From an uncultured Bacilli bacterium (lineage in GTDB: Bacteria; Bacillota_I; Bacilli_A; RF39; UBA660): a stretch of 64,000 nucleotides of DNA. This document shows, in pieces, positions 34,440 through 43,715 of this stretch; position 1 is the stretch's first letter; each line of letters opens with the position of its first letter. A program made the position numbers and the translations under genes. The DNA lies in contig CAJTLN010000005.1 in NCBI GenBank assembly GCA_910577505.1, positions 7,872 through 71,871 on the forward strand, written 5' to 3'. The notes under the pieces are model-generated. The model was given only the letters and a program-made list of their open reading frames with translations, made no database searches and was not told the origin of the DNA.

Positions 34440-36305
34440 ATGAGTGACAATAATTATGAAACAAAATGTAATATTATACCAATTGAAACATTAGAGAATG
34501 GTAAAAGATATCATGTTAGTTTAGAGTTACCTATGAATTATGGTTGGTATGATGATGTTGGTATGGTAGTGGAAAAGGGTAGTGACGATTTATTTTTTCC
34601 ATTAAAGTATACTAGAAGTGAAGGCAATATGGCTATTTTTGAATCAGATATTGATTTGGAAACAAGAGCTGTATATCAGTACCATTTTATTTGTCGTGTT
34701 AATGGCTATTTAAAAAGTATTAAAAGTGATGGAATATTTACGGAGAAGGATTTAGGTCAAGGAGATAGTTCTAAGCTAAGTGTAAATTTTGAAGCACCTG
34801 ATTGGGCGAAAGGTGCTATGATGTACCATATCTTTGTTGATAGATATCGTAAAGGTAGAGAAGATGATTTACCTAATATGACTCGTCGTACAGTTCACAA
34901 GAATTGGAATGAAGAGATGGTAATAGGTCCGGATAGTAATGGTATTTGGAATGCTGATTTTTATGGTGGAGATTTAAAAGGTATCGAAGATACATTAGAT
35001 TATATTAAGTCTTTAGGTGTGACTGTTTTATATTTGAGTCCAGTTGTATGGAGTCAGTCAAATCATAGATATGATACATCAGATTATATGAATGTTGATC
35101 CTTATGCAGGATGCAATGAAAATTTGAGAAGTTTATGTGATGCTGCACATAGAAAAGGTATGAAAGTAGTTCTTGATGCTGTATTTAATCATACTGGTAA
35201 CGATAGTAAATATTTTAATGAGTATGGGACTTTCTCTAATACTGGAGCTTTCCAAAGTATGGATTCAGAGTATGCTAAATTTTATAGAAAGCATTATGAA
35301 AATGGTGAAGTTAAGTACGATTATTGGTGGGGAATGCCTAATTTACCAGTATGTGATGGGAATTCTTATGAATGGAAGAAATTTATTACAGGAGAAGGTG
35401 GCGTTATTGATCACTGGTTTAGTCTAGGTATTGATGGATTAAGACTTGATGTTGCAGATGAATTAAGTGATGAATTTATAGAACTTATTAGAATTGCAGT
35501 TAAGAGAAATAAACCAGATGGATTTATTTTAGGTGAAGTATGGAAGAATCCAATGCGTATGGGAAGAAGCTATATAGAATCAGGTAAGGGAATGGATTCA
35601 GTAATGGATTATTCTTTAGTTGATGCAATGATAAGATATTTTAAATATGGGGATGTAGAAAAGCTCGCTTATATAATTAGAGATATTATGACTGAGTATC
35701 CAAAAGATACAATTAATACTTTAATGAATTTTACATCGACTCATGATATAACAAGGGCAATTAATTTATTTGCTACTTATGATTTTCAAGAGTATGGTGA
35801 ATGGGCTTGGAATCCGAACTCAAGTGATTTAGAGTGGTGTAAGAATTTTAAATTAAGTCCTGAACAATATAAATATGGCCGAGAAGTGTATGAAGCTTAT
35901 GTATTTGCACTTGCTTTTATGCCAGGGATTTTATCGATATTTTATGGTGATGAAGTAGGTTTACAAGGTATGGGCAATTTAGCTAATAGAAAGCCATATC
36001 CTTGGGGACATAGAGATAAGAAATTATTAGAGTTTTTTAGATATATTGGTAAGATGAGAACTAATGAGACTTTCTTAAAAGAAGCTGATTTAAATGTAGT
36101 AGATATTAATAATGATTATTTTATGTTTGAGCGCTTAGGAGAAGAAGATAAGGTTCTTGTTACTGTTAATAGAACTGGTGAAGATAAGAGTTTTGCTATA
36201 CCAGGTGAGTATGAGAAGAATAGTAGTGGAATTTATACGTTGAAGAAATCTTTACCTGGTCGTTTAAGTCCTTATGGGGCAGCAGCAGTGAAGTTGAGAA
36301 GATAG
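34440..36305 (+). CDS. GH13 alpha-amylase / neopullulanase-like glucosidase
   Basis: The 621 residues have an N-terminal beta domain (to ~120), then the (beta/alpha)8 barrel. Its motifs are VVLDAVFNH, GLRLDVADE (nucleophile Asp), GEVW (acid/base Glu) and FTSTHDITR, where the third catalytic Asp is in HD. A C-terminal beta domain follows. No signal peptide is seen, so it is cytoplasmic, as neopullulanases and maltogenic amylases often are. It would hydrolyse alpha-glucans or maltodextrins. RBS AAGGGAAG. A clear terminator follows. Confidence 0.92.
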   Translation: MSDNNYETKCNIIPIETLENGKRYHVSLELPMNYGWYDDVGMVVEKGSDDLFFPLKYTRSEGNMAIFESDIDLETRAVYQYHFICRVNGYLKSIKSDGIFTEKDLGQGDSSKLSVNFEAPDWAKGAMMYHIFVDRYRKGREDDLPNMTRRTVHKNWNEEMVIGPDSNGIWNADFYGGDLKGIEDTLDYIKSLGVTVLYLSPVVWSQSNHRYDTSDYMNVDPYAGCNENLRSLCDAAHRKGMKVVLDAVFNHTGNDSKYFNEYGTFSNTGAFQSMDSEYAKFYRKHYENGEVKYDYWWGMPNLPVCDGNSYEWKKFITGEGGVIDHWFSLGIDGLRLDVADELSDEFIELIRIAVKRNKPDGFILGEVWKNPMRMGRSYIESGKGMDSVMDYSLVDAMIRYFKYGDVEKLAYIIRDIMTEYPKDTINTLMNFTSTHDITRAINLFATYDFQEYGEWAWNPNSSDLEWCKNFKLSPEQYKYGREVYEAYVFALAFMPGILSIFYGDEVGLQGMGNLANRKPYPWGHRDKKLLEFFRYIGKMRTNETFLKEADLNVVDINNDYFMFERLGEEDKVLVTVNRTGEDKSFAIPGEYEKNSSGIYTLKKSLPGRLSPYGAAAVKLRR

Positions 36306-36311
36306 AAAATT

Positions 36312-36342
36312 ACTAGATATTAAAAAGTATCTAGTTTTTTTA
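36312..36342 (+). terminator. Terminator after amylase
   Basis: A perfect 8-bp stem (36312-36319 with 36328-36335) and a run of T. Confidence 0.75.
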
Positions 36343-36406
36343 TGGAATTTTAAGTAAAAGTAAGGAAATTAGATATTTACCTATAATAATATAAGTAGGG
36401 GGGAGA

Positions 36407-36555
36407 ATGTTCATGAATGAAATAATGAGAGAATAAATATAATGTATCATTTAGTAACATCTTTAAATAATGCTGGTACTAAAGTATTTGCAATAAATAA
36501 GATAGAAGATGAAATGATAATCGGTTTAGTAATTAATAAAACATTTGACAACTAG
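36407..36555 (+). pseudogene. Possible decayed small gene
   Basis: An RBS-like run of G (36398-36403) with a TATAAT at 36382-36387 precedes ATG at 36407, which closes after nine codons. Another short frame (36442-36555, MYHLVTSLNNAGTKVFAIN and on) looks protein-like, but ends in the T-box promoter. I regard it as a remnant, not a confirmed gene. Confidence 0.3.
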
Positions 36556-36573
36556 TAGAAATAGATATAAAAT
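36545..36573 (+). promoter_or_regulatory. Promoter of the T-box/aspS unit
   Basis: A consensus TTGACA (36545-36550) with a 17-base spacer to TAAAAT (36568-36573). Transcription would start near 36580. Confidence 0.7.
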
Positions 36574-36579
36574 AGCGAT

Positions 36580-36807
36580 AGAAATGTTGATTGAGAAGAG
36601 TACTATGTATAAATATCCTAGAGAGTTAGTGGTTGGTGGAAACTAATATATTTATATATAAGAAGACACTCAGGAGTTGACTAGAGAATACATATTTAGT
36701 CCGGGAGAAACCCGTTATAACTAAAGTGATTATGTTATACATAATAATTTGGGTGGTACCGCGGATTTTACAGTTATTCGTCCCTTGTGGATGATTAACT
36801 GTTTTTT
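36580..36807 (+). promoter_or_regulatory. T-box riboswitch, Asp specifier (GAC)
   Basis: Stem I is clear: AGTA (36599-36602), the AG-bulge/distal stretch AGAGAGTTAGTGGTTGGTGG (36620-36639), and a likely specifier GAC at 36665-36667 followed by A. The antiterminator T-box GGGTGGTACCGCG lies at 36751-36763. It competes with a terminator stem (36771-36783 with 36789-36801, one mismatch) ending in T6. Uncharged tRNA-Asp should stabilise the antiterminator and turn on aspS and the second AspRS gene. An apparent small reading frame through stem I is fortuitous. Confidence 0.92.
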
Positions 36808-36833
36808 AATTAAATAAAAATAGAGAAAGAAGA

Positions 36834-38597
36834 ATGAATATGGAAAAATTTAAAACTTACAATATTAAAAATGTAGGAGAAACTGTTACTATTTCTGGAT
36901 GGGTTTCAAAAGTAAGAAACCTAGGTGGATTGATATTCATTGATTTAAGAAATAGAACAGGTATTATGCAAGTTATCGTGAGACCAGAAAATGAAAATTA
37001 TGAAATAGCTTGTGAATTAAAGAATGAATATGTAATTAAAGTTACTGGTAAAATTGTTGAAAGAGAAAGTAAAAACTTAAAGTTAGCAACTGGTGAAATT
37101 GAAGTAGAAGTTGACAATTTAGAGCTTATCAACAAATCAAAAGAAATTCCTTTTGCTATAACAGATGATACTAATGCTTTGGAGGATACTAGATTAAAAT
37201 ATCGTTACTTGGATTTAAGAAGAGAAGCATTAAAGAATAATTTTGTTGTAAGAAATGCTATTACTTTTGCTACTAGAAAGTTCTTAAATAATTTAGATTT
37301 CTTAGAAGTAGAAACACCAATTCTTTGTAAATCAACTCCAGAAGGAGCAAGAGATTATTTGGTACCTAGTCGTGTTAATAAAGGTAAATTCTATGCACTA
37401 CCACAGTCTCCTCAAATATTTAAACAATTATTAATGGTATCTGGATTTGAAAGATATTTTCAAATAGCTAAATGTTTTAGAGATGAGGATTTACGTGCAG
37501 ATAGGCAACCTGAGTTTACGCAAATTGATGTTGAGATGTCATTTGTTGATGAAAATCAAGTTATGGAATTAGGGGAAAACTTAGTAGCTAGTATTTTTAA
37601 AGAAGTTAAGGGAATGGATATAAAATTACCTTTAATGAGAATGAAGTATGATGATGCGATAGCTACATATGGATCAGATAAACCTGATTTAAGATTTGGT
37701 ATGGAAATTCAAGATATTACTGAATGTTTTAAAAATACAGAGTTTGCAGTTTTCAAAAATGTAATTGAAAGTAATGGCGTAATTAATGCTATTGTAGCTA
37801 AGAATGTAGCTGATAAATATTCTCGTAAAGACCTAGATAAATTAACTGATTATGTTAAGACTTATAAAGCATCAGGCCTTGCTTATTTAAAATATGGCGA
37901 AGAAGTTAGTGGTTCTATATTTAAAGTAATGAGTGAAGAAGAAGTTAACGCTGTAAGAGAAACTTTAGGGGTAGAAATTAATGATTTAGTGTTAATAGTA
38001 AGTGGAGTTTACAATGTAGTTAAAACTTCACTAGGTGCATTAAGATGTAAACTAGCTCGTGATTTAGATTTAATTAAAAAAGATGATTATAAACTATTAT
38101 GGGTGGTTGATTTCCCTAGTTTTGAATATAGTGAAGAAGAAGGAAGATATATGGCTTGCCATCATCCATTTACATCTCCTAAAGATGAAGATGTTGACAA
38201 GTTATTAACAGATAAAGCTCATTGTTATAGTAAAGCTTATGACATAGTTATTAATGGTTATGAAGCAGGTGGTGGATCTATTCGTATTCATGATCAAGGC
38301 GTACAGGAAACAATGTTTAAAGCTTTAGAGCTAACTGAAGAAGATATAAGAGAAAAATTTGGATTCTTTGTTGATGCTTTAAAATATGGATGTCCTCCAC
38401 ATGGTGGTTTTGCTTTAGGATTAGATAGACTTACTATGTTATTAACAGGTACTGATAATATTCGTGACGTTATAGCTTTCCCTAAAACAGCAAGTGCTAC
38501 TGATTTAATGTGTGAATGTCCAAGTAATGTAGATGAAGCGCAATTAAATGAATTAGGTCTTGCAATTAAAGAAAGTAAGAAAAATGAAGAAAATTAA
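36834..38597 (+). CDS. aspS: Aspartyl-tRNA synthetase, bacterial type
   Basis: At 587 residues it has the full bacterial layout: an OB-fold anticodon domain, the class II core with RYLDLRR, FRDEDLRADRQPEFTQID (motif 2) and GGFALGLDRL (motif 3), and an inserted GAD-type domain (about 280-400). It charges tRNA-Asp, and in organisms lacking AsnRS it may also mischarge tRNA-Asn. Two near starts (ATG at 36834 and 36840) both have a weak RBS. It is controlled by the Asp T-box upstream and overlaps the next AspRS-like gene by 14 bases. Confidence 0.96.
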   Translation: MNMEKFKTYNIKNVGETVTISGWVSKVRNLGGLIFIDLRNRTGIMQVIVRPENENYEIACELKNEYVIKVTGKIVERESKNLKLATGEIEVEVDNLELINKSKEIPFAITDDTNALEDTRLKYRYLDLRREALKNNFVVRNAITFATRKFLNNLDFLEVETPILCKSTPEGARDYLVPSRVNKGKFYALPQSPQIFKQLLMVSGFERYFQIAKCFRDEDLRADRQPEFTQIDVEMSFVDENQVMELGENLVASIFKEVKGMDIKLPLMRMKYDDAIATYGSDKPDLRFGMEIQDITECFKNTEFAVFKNVIESNGVINAIVAKNVADKYSRKDLDKLTDYVKTYKASGLAYLKYGEEVSGSIFKVMSEEEVNAVRETLGVEINDLVLIVSGVYNVVKTSLGALRCKLARDLDLIKKDDYKLLWVVDFPSFEYSEEEGRYMACHHPFTSPKDEDVDKLLTDKAHCYSKAYDIVINGYEAGGGSIRIHDQGVQETMFKALELTEEDIREKFGFFVDALKYGCPPHGGFALGLDRLTMLLTGTDNIRDVIAFPKTASATDLMCECPSNVDEAQLNELGLAIKESKKNEEN

Positions 38598-39897
38598 TTT
38601 TAATGAACTTCATAATTACTATAATCAAGAAATAGTACTTGAGGGATTTGTTGAAAAAGTTAGGGATTTACAATATGTACAATTTCTTATTTTGAAGGAT
38701 AGATTTGGTTCTGTTCAAGTAACATTAGAAAAAGATGGAAGTCTAGAAGAATTAAATAAAATTGTTAGTAATTTAAAGGTAGATAGTATAGTTAAAGTAA
38801 CAGGTAAGGTTTTAGAAAATGAAAAAGTTAAATTATGTGGATTAGAAATGATACCTAGTAGTATAGAGATTACTAGTGAGCCAGTAGAAGAGTTGCCACT
38901 TAATTATCGTGACTTAAATGGATCTAATTTGGATACAAGAATGGATTATAGATTTTTAGATTTACGTAATGAAAAGAATCAATTAATGTTTAAAGTACAA
39001 AGTTGTTTTGTCGAAGGTATGAGAGAGTTTTTATATGAAAATAAGTTTACGGAGGTTCATACTCCTAAGTTAATTGGGGCAGCTTCTGAATCTGGTAGTG
39101 AAGTATTTGAAGTTAAATATTTTAAAGATAAGGCTTATCTAGCACAAAGTCCACAGTTTTATAAGCAAATGGCAATGGCTGCTGGATTTGAAAGAGTCTT
39201 TGAAGTAGCTCCAGCTTTTAGAGCAGAGAATTCTAATACTAATCGCCATGCAACTGAATTTACTTCATTCGATTTAGAGTTTAGTTATATTGACTCATAT
39301 GAAGATGTAATGGACTTAGAAGAAGATTTACTTATAGCAGGTTTAACTAAAGTAAAGAATGAATATGGAGAAGAGATAAAAAGTAAATTTAAGCAAGATG
39401 TTATTGTTCCAACTAAACCATTTCCAAGAATTAAGTTACAAGATTTATATAATGAATTAAATAAAAGATATAGGTATGAAATACCTGATTATGATGTAGG
39501 CGATATGAATTCCGAAGCAGAGAAGTTAGCAGCACGTTATGCGATGGAAGAGTTTGGTCATGAGTTTATCTTTGTTACTGATTTTGCAAAAACAAAAAGA
39601 GCATTTTATCATATGAGAGAGAATGATGTACCACAAGGTTATGACTTAATTTGGAAAGGTACTGAGATAACTACTGGAGCACAAAGAGAACATAGATATG
39701 ATATTTTATGTAAACAAGCACAAGAAAAAGGATTAGGTGAAGATGTTAAGTTTTATTTAGAATTCTTTAAGTATGGATGTCCTCCACATGGTGGATTTGC
39801 TTTAGGAATAGATAGAATGATAATGTTATTACTTGGAACTAGTACTTTAAAAGAGACGATGTTCTTATTTAGAGGACCAAGTAGAATTACACCATAA
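38584..39897 (+). CDS. Archaeal-type aspartyl-tRNA synthetase (AspRS2, probably non-discriminating)
   Basis: The start ATG at 38584 lies inside the end of aspS; the in-frame TTG at 38560 is not needed. At 437 residues and without a GAD insert it is the short archaeal/eukaryal-type AspRS. It carries RFLDLRN, TEVHTPKLIG, FRAENSNTNRHATEFTSFD (motif 2 with the type-specific NTxRH) and GGFALGIDRM. Such second AspRS enzymes in Bacillota usually make Asp-tRNA-Asn for the GatCAB amidotransferase. AsnRS was considered, but the motif 2 context and AspRS-like C-terminus favour AspRS2. No GatCAB genes are in the window. Confidence 0.85.
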   Translation: MKKINFNELHNYYNQEIVLEGFVEKVRDLQYVQFLILKDRFGSVQVTLEKDGSLEELNKIVSNLKVDSIVKVTGKVLENEKVKLCGLEMIPSSIEITSEPVEELPLNYRDLNGSNLDTRMDYRFLDLRNEKNQLMFKVQSCFVEGMREFLYENKFTEVHTPKLIGAASESGSEVFEVKYFKDKAYLAQSPQFYKQMAMAAGFERVFEVAPAFRAENSNTNRHATEFTSFDLEFSYIDSYEDVMDLEEDLLIAGLTKVKNEYGEEIKSKFKQDVIVPTKPFPRIKLQDLYNELNKRYRYEIPDYDVGDMNSEAEKLAARYAMEEFGHEFIFVTDFAKTKRAFYHMRENDVPQGYDLIWKGTEITTGAQREHRYDILCKQAQEKGLGEDVKFYLEFFKYGCPPHGGFALGIDRMIMLLLGTSTLKETMFLFRGPSRITP

Positions 39898-39902
39898 TAG
39901 TT

Positions 39903-39930
39903 AAGAGTTCTATAATAGGAACTCTTTTTT
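39903..39930 (+). terminator. Terminator of the aspS operon
   Basis: An 8-bp perfect stem (39903-39910 with 39919-39926) and a T run. Confidence 0.75.
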
Positions 39931-39982
39931 AGTGGATAAAATATTATTTATGTTATGATTAATTTAGATAAGAGTTGATAAA

Positions 39983-40546
39983 ATGAAGTATGGTTATGGT
40001 AAAGTTGATATGTTGGAAGTTATGAACAATATAGATGAATATATTGTTCCTGAAAATAGAGAAGCTTGTAGGCTATTATGGAGTAAAAATATATTTACGG
40101 TTATGTGTAATAATTATGATAATGAAGAATCTTGGATTACTTTAAATAAGTTATCAGATGAAAATAAGAAAATATTTGATGAATGTGCTAAAACTGATGA
40201 AAGATTTGGATATACTTTTGGAGGAATAGGTCTTATTATTCCAATAAAACCTTGTAAGGATGTTGATACTTATAATGATTTTAAAGAGCTGATAGAAAAG
40301 TTCAAATATCAGGATGTTCAGTGTGATGGATGTATGACTTTAGAAGAATTTATGATTTATTATACTGATTGTTATGATGTAATAGATAATAATCGTGTAT
40401 TTAATGAAACTAAGATGATTAAATCTTATGAAGAATATATTAAAGATAGTGAATTTATTAATTTATATCATGATGGAAAAGTTTATTATAATAGAATGTA
40501 TTATGATGCTCATATAAAATATAAATATTATATTAATAAAAAATAA
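39983..40546 (+). CDS. Hypothetical protein
   Basis: This soluble 187-residue protein has several Cys residues (including CDGCMTLEEF) but no regular metal motif, and I do not recognise the family. A TGTTATGAT extended -10 near 39950 and a weak RBS (AAGAGTTGAT) precede the ATG. It stands alone between the aspS operon and a membrane-protein gene cluster. Confidence 0.65.
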   Translation: MKYGYGKVDMLEVMNNIDEYIVPENREACRLLWSKNIFTVMCNNYDNEESWITLNKLSDENKKIFDECAKTDERFGYTFGGIGLIIPIKPCKDVDTYNDFKELIEKFKYQDVQCDGCMTLEEFMIYYTDCYDVIDNNRVFNETKMIKSYEEYIKDSEFINLYHDGKVYYNRMYYDAHIKYKYYINKK

Positions 40547-40588
40547 ACTAGTAATAACTATTTATTTGTACTTTTTTTAATTAAGATA

Positions 40589-40597
40589 TGTTATAAT
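40589..40597 (+). promoter_or_regulatory. Extended -10 (TGTTATAAT)
   Basis: TG-N-TATAAT lies 30 bases before the start of the DUF3592-like gene. Confidence 0.65.
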
Positions 40598-40627
40598 TTT
40601 GATTAGAATAATAAAGGAGTGTTTAGT

Positions 40628-42070
40628 ATGACAGAAAGAGAAACTAATATTAGAAGTGTTGTTTTTTTAGTTATAGGTATTTTACTTTTATTGTCATTAG
40701 TTATTTGTATTTATATTGTAGGTAGTGAAAGTGATTTAGTAAAAATAAATGCTGAAGTTTTAGAAGTAAAGAAAGATGCTGATGGCACAGGTAAAAACGA
40801 TGTTACTGTTCTTTATGAAGTAGATGGAACATCTTATAAATATAATTTTTATTATAAGAATGAAATAAATGAAGGTGACTTTATAGAGATTTATTATCAT
40901 AAAAAAAATAATACATCTGTAACTACTTTTAAAACTACAAAAATGATATTTATTTGTCCATTAATTGGATTAGGATTATGTATATTAGGTATTTTTGAAT
41001 TGTTTAAGAAAAATGATGATGGTGCAGAAGAATTTAAGACATCTGTAATAGGGGTTGTAGGAAATACTCAACAATTAAAAATTGTCACTAATGATACTCC
41101 AGTTCAAGAATATGTAAAAACACCAGAAGAAGAAGTAGAAGCTCAAGTTAAAACTATTAAAAAAGAAGCCGAATCAGTTCCTGTTATTCCAGTTACTCCA
41201 CAACCAGATGAAAATAGTGCAGTAGCAGAAGTTCCAGTTGTTCCAGAAATACCGGAGGTTCCTGTTATTCCTGAAATTCAAAAAGCACCAGAAGTGCCAG
41301 AATTGCCTGTTGTTTCAGAGAAGAAGGAAGAGCCAGTTGAGGAACAAAAAATGGTAACAGTAGAAGAAAAGAAATTAGAAAGTGAAGCAAAAATAGATAA
41401 TAATGATTTACCTACTGAAAAAAAAGATATAAAAAATGAAAATACGCAAAAGAGTGCACCAAAAGCAACTGTATCAAATGGAGCATCTACACCAGTAGCA
41501 TTGATAAATGGTTTAGAAGAAGCTTCTAAGGAAGAAGAAACAAAAGAAGAAAAAATTGAAGTAAAAGAAGATGTCAAAGCTGAGATAAAAGAAGAGTCAA
41601 CAGAAGAAAAGAAATCAGATGTAGAAGAAGAATTAGTTAAAAAAATTCAAAAAAATATAGATGGTGATAAGAAAGAATCTGTAGGTATTGCAGAAGACGA
41701 TATTAAAAAAGTAATAAAAGATGTTTTAAAAGAAGTTATTCAAGAAGTTAATGTTGAAAAAGAACCAGTTAAGAAAGTAGAACAAAAGAGAGTATTACCA
41801 AATTATTATTATATTTCTGGAACATCTCTAATATATGAAGAACCTGGTAAAGAAGCCAAAGAAATAAGTTTAAAGACAATAAAAAGTATTGTAAGGACTG
41901 TAAACAAAGCGGGAAGCGTAGTAAAATTAGTTGTTTCAAATGATGAAGTTAAATGTATACTTACTAATATGAAAAATATTGATTTAGAACAAGTAGCTAA
42001 TTTATTACGTAATAAGATGCATGCAATTGATGATACTTTTGAAGAACAAGTCGAAAATAAAGAATATTAA
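40628..42070 (+). CDS. DUF3592-like membrane protein with P/E/K-rich linker and C-terminal PH-like domain
   Basis: The ATG at 40628 follows AAGGAGTG. Two membrane segments (about residues 10-32 and 103-125) flank a small extracytoplasmic DUF3592-type beta domain (VLYEVDGTSYKYNFYY). A long linker (about 140-380) is rich in Pro, Glu, Val and Lys (VPVVPEIPEVPVIPEI) and must be disordered. The last ~90 residues look like a compact beta domain similar to bacterial PH-like folds. The linker would reach into the cytoplasm. It heads a run of small membrane-protein genes (42083, 42813, 43329). Function unknown. Confidence 0.75.
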   Translation: MTERETNIRSVVFLVIGILLLLSLVICIYIVGSESDLVKINAEVLEVKKDADGTGKNDVTVLYEVDGTSYKYNFYYKNEINEGDFIEIYYHKKNNTSVTTFKTTKMIFICPLIGLGLCILGIFELFKKNDDGAEEFKTSVIGVVGNTQQLKIVTNDTPVQEYVKTPEEEVEAQVKTIKKEAESVPVIPVTPQPDENSAVAEVPVVPEIPEVPVIPEIQKAPEVPELPVVSEKKEEPVEEQKMVTVEEKKLESEAKIDNNDLPTEKKDIKNENTQKSAPKATVSNGASTPVALINGLEEASKEEETKEEKIEVKEDVKAEIKEESTEEKKSDVEEELVKKIQKNIDGDKKESVGIAEDDIKKVIKDVLKEVIQEVNVEKEPVKKVEQKRVLPNYYYISGTSLIYEEPGKEAKEISLKTIKSIVRTVNKAGSVVKLVVSNDEVKCILTNMKNIDLEQVANLLRNKMHAIDDTFEEQVENKEY

Positions 42071-42082
42071 TAAGAGGTGTAT

Positions 42083-42796
42083 ATGAAAAGATATATCATT
42101 CTAATTGTTTTAATAATAATATTAGCTGTTGGATTGTTTGTAAGATTTAATTTTATAAATGAAGAAGAAACAACTGTAAAAAAGATATTTACTAAGGAAA
42201 CTTTTAAAGAATATAAAAATGGCGATTTAGTAAAGTTGAATGGTGATGAATGGTATGTTATGTATGACTCTACCAATGAAAGTGATTATGTAACTTTAAT
42301 TAGTGCAGATATTTTATCTTTAGATGAAATAGGAATAGATACTGTTTTGAAAGGTATATATGAAACTAGTGATTTAAATAAATATTTAAAAGATGAATAC
42401 GCAAAAAGTATTGGTGAAGAAAAGCTTGTAGAAAAGAATGGATATACTGTTAGATTATTTGATAAAAGTGATTTTGATTTTTTAATAAACGAAGAGGATT
42501 ATTCATATGATGAAGAAAAAGATGAATATGTTTTGAGGGAATGTCCTGAATATATTTGTCTAACTAATACTTTTTATGCAACAATGATTGATACAAGAGA
42601 TGATTTAGAATTTTATGATGTTTATTATAATGTTGAAGATATAGAAAATGTACTATATGATGATTATACTTTACATTTAAAATATTATAATATTACAGCT
42701 ACATATGATACTTATAAAATTAATAGTTTAGTAAATAGTGCTACTTTGTTTGTTAGACCTGTAATTAATGTATATAAAAATAGTTTAGATAAGTAA
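42083..42796 (+). CDS. Membrane-anchored extracytoplasmic protein
   Basis: The start ATG at 42083 follows AGAGGTGT. One N-terminal membrane anchor (residues 3-22) leads to an extracytoplasmic domain with GDLVKLNGDEWYVMYDST and VTLISADIL. This resembles DUF6273-type repeats of surface proteins of Bacillota, in which W-x-V-(x)n-LLS patterns recur. The 12-base gap after the preceding gene suggests an operon. Ligand unknown. Confidence 0.7.
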   Translation: MKRYIILIVLIIILAVGLFVRFNFINEEETTVKKIFTKETFKEYKNGDLVKLNGDEWYVMYDSTNESDYVTLISADILSLDEIGIDTVLKGIYETSDLNKYLKDEYAKSIGEEKLVEKNGYTVRLFDKSDFDFLINEEDYSYDEEKDEYVLRECPEYICLTNTFYATMIDTRDDLEFYDVYYNVEDIENVLYDDYTLHLKYYNITATYDTYKINSLVNSATLFVRPVINVYKNSLDK

Positions 42797-42812
42797 TGAT
42801 TGGAAGATAATA

Positions 42813-43280
42813 ATGGATAGGAAAAGAAGAAAAACTAGTATATTAACAATGCTATTATTTGTTATTGGTTTAGTTATATATCTAGTAGGATTGTTACTTT
42901 TATTTAGTTCTGGAATAAGTAAGACTTTTGTATCCAATATATTATTTACAGATCTTAATTTTGGTAGTGCTACAATTAGAAATATGAAACTAGTAGGAGC
43001 GATGATGTTTGCTATTGGTTTTATAATATTTATGATATCAATTATATTATTATATAAAAACGACGAAATACAGGAAGATAATAAAAATTTAATTATAGAA
43101 GGTAAAGCAGATGTAATTACAATAATAGTTATGACTTATGTTATGATGTTTATGGTAGTTATTTGTTTATTATATAATGAACTTATAGGAGCTTTATTAT
43201 TTGGAATTACAATAGTAATACAAAGTATATTAAATGGGTTATTGATTAGATATTTTAATAAAAGCTATAGAAAAAAGTAG
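42813..43280 (+). CDS. Four-helix membrane protein
   Basis: The 155-residue product has about four membrane segments (residues ~8-30, 50-75, 95-115 and 120-145) with a basic N-terminus. I recognise no family motif. The gene starts 16 bases after the previous one, with a weak RBS (GGAAG), and is probably translated from the same transcript. Confidence 0.7.
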   Translation: MDRKRRKTSILTMLLFVIGLVIYLVGLLLLFSSGISKTFVSNILFTDLNFGSATIRNMKLVGAMMFAIGFIIFMISIILLYKNDEIQEDNKNLIIEGKADVITIIVMTYVMMFMVVICLLYNELIGALLFGITIVIQSILNGLLIRYFNKSYRKK

Positions 43281-43328
43281 TTTGTTAAAATATTACTTAT
43301 ATTGTATTATATAAGTAGTGGTGATAGT

Positions 43329-43664
43329 ATGGATAATAATGAGAAGAACATAGTAGATAAATTCTTAGATGGTTATGAGTATGCTAATAGTGAGAGAAAA
43401 TGTTATAAGAGAGTATATCAAAAACCTAGTAAGATAAAAGCAATAATAGGATTTATTTTTAGTCTTATATTCTTTATTATTTTAATAAGATTATTTGTAT
43501 TTAAGATATTATATTTTATTATCCTAATAGGGGATATAGTTGTTTGTTCTTATTATGGAATAAATTTATTTACTAAAAAAGGAATTGGATTACCTAAAAC
43601 TGTTGAAGTTATAGTAGATGAAGAAGTATCACAAAAAAATGAAGATATTTATAAAGTACAATAG
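43329..43664 (+). CDS. Small two-helix membrane protein
   Basis: I place the start at the ATG at 43329, after AGTGGTGAT, which removes nine residues of spurious extension. The 111-residue product has a charged N-terminus and two membrane segments (about 40-62 and 66-84). No motif is recognised. Confidence 0.65.
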   Translation: MDNNEKNIVDKFLDGYEYANSERKCYKRVYQKPSKIKAIIGFIFSLIFFIILIRLFVFKILYFIILIGDIVVCSYYGINLFTKKGIGLPKTVEVIVDEEVSQKNEDIYKVQ

Positions 43665-43715
43665 ATATTGTACTTTTTTAAATTTAAGGTTATAATTTAT
43701 GATAGGGTGAGATAT

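Noticed and set aside
35173..35427. Plus-strand ORF within the amylase gene
   Set aside because: Out of frame inside a well-supported GH13 coding region.
36551..36646. Short reading frame ending in KYPRELVVGGN before aspS
   Set aside because: It runs through the T-box stem I (AGTA, AGAGAG...GTGGTTGGTGG), which explains the sequence; no RBS.
41278..41577. Minus-strand Ser/Phe-rich ORF opposite the P/E/K-rich linker
   Set aside because: Low-complexity mirror of a plus-strand coding repeat; no RBS.
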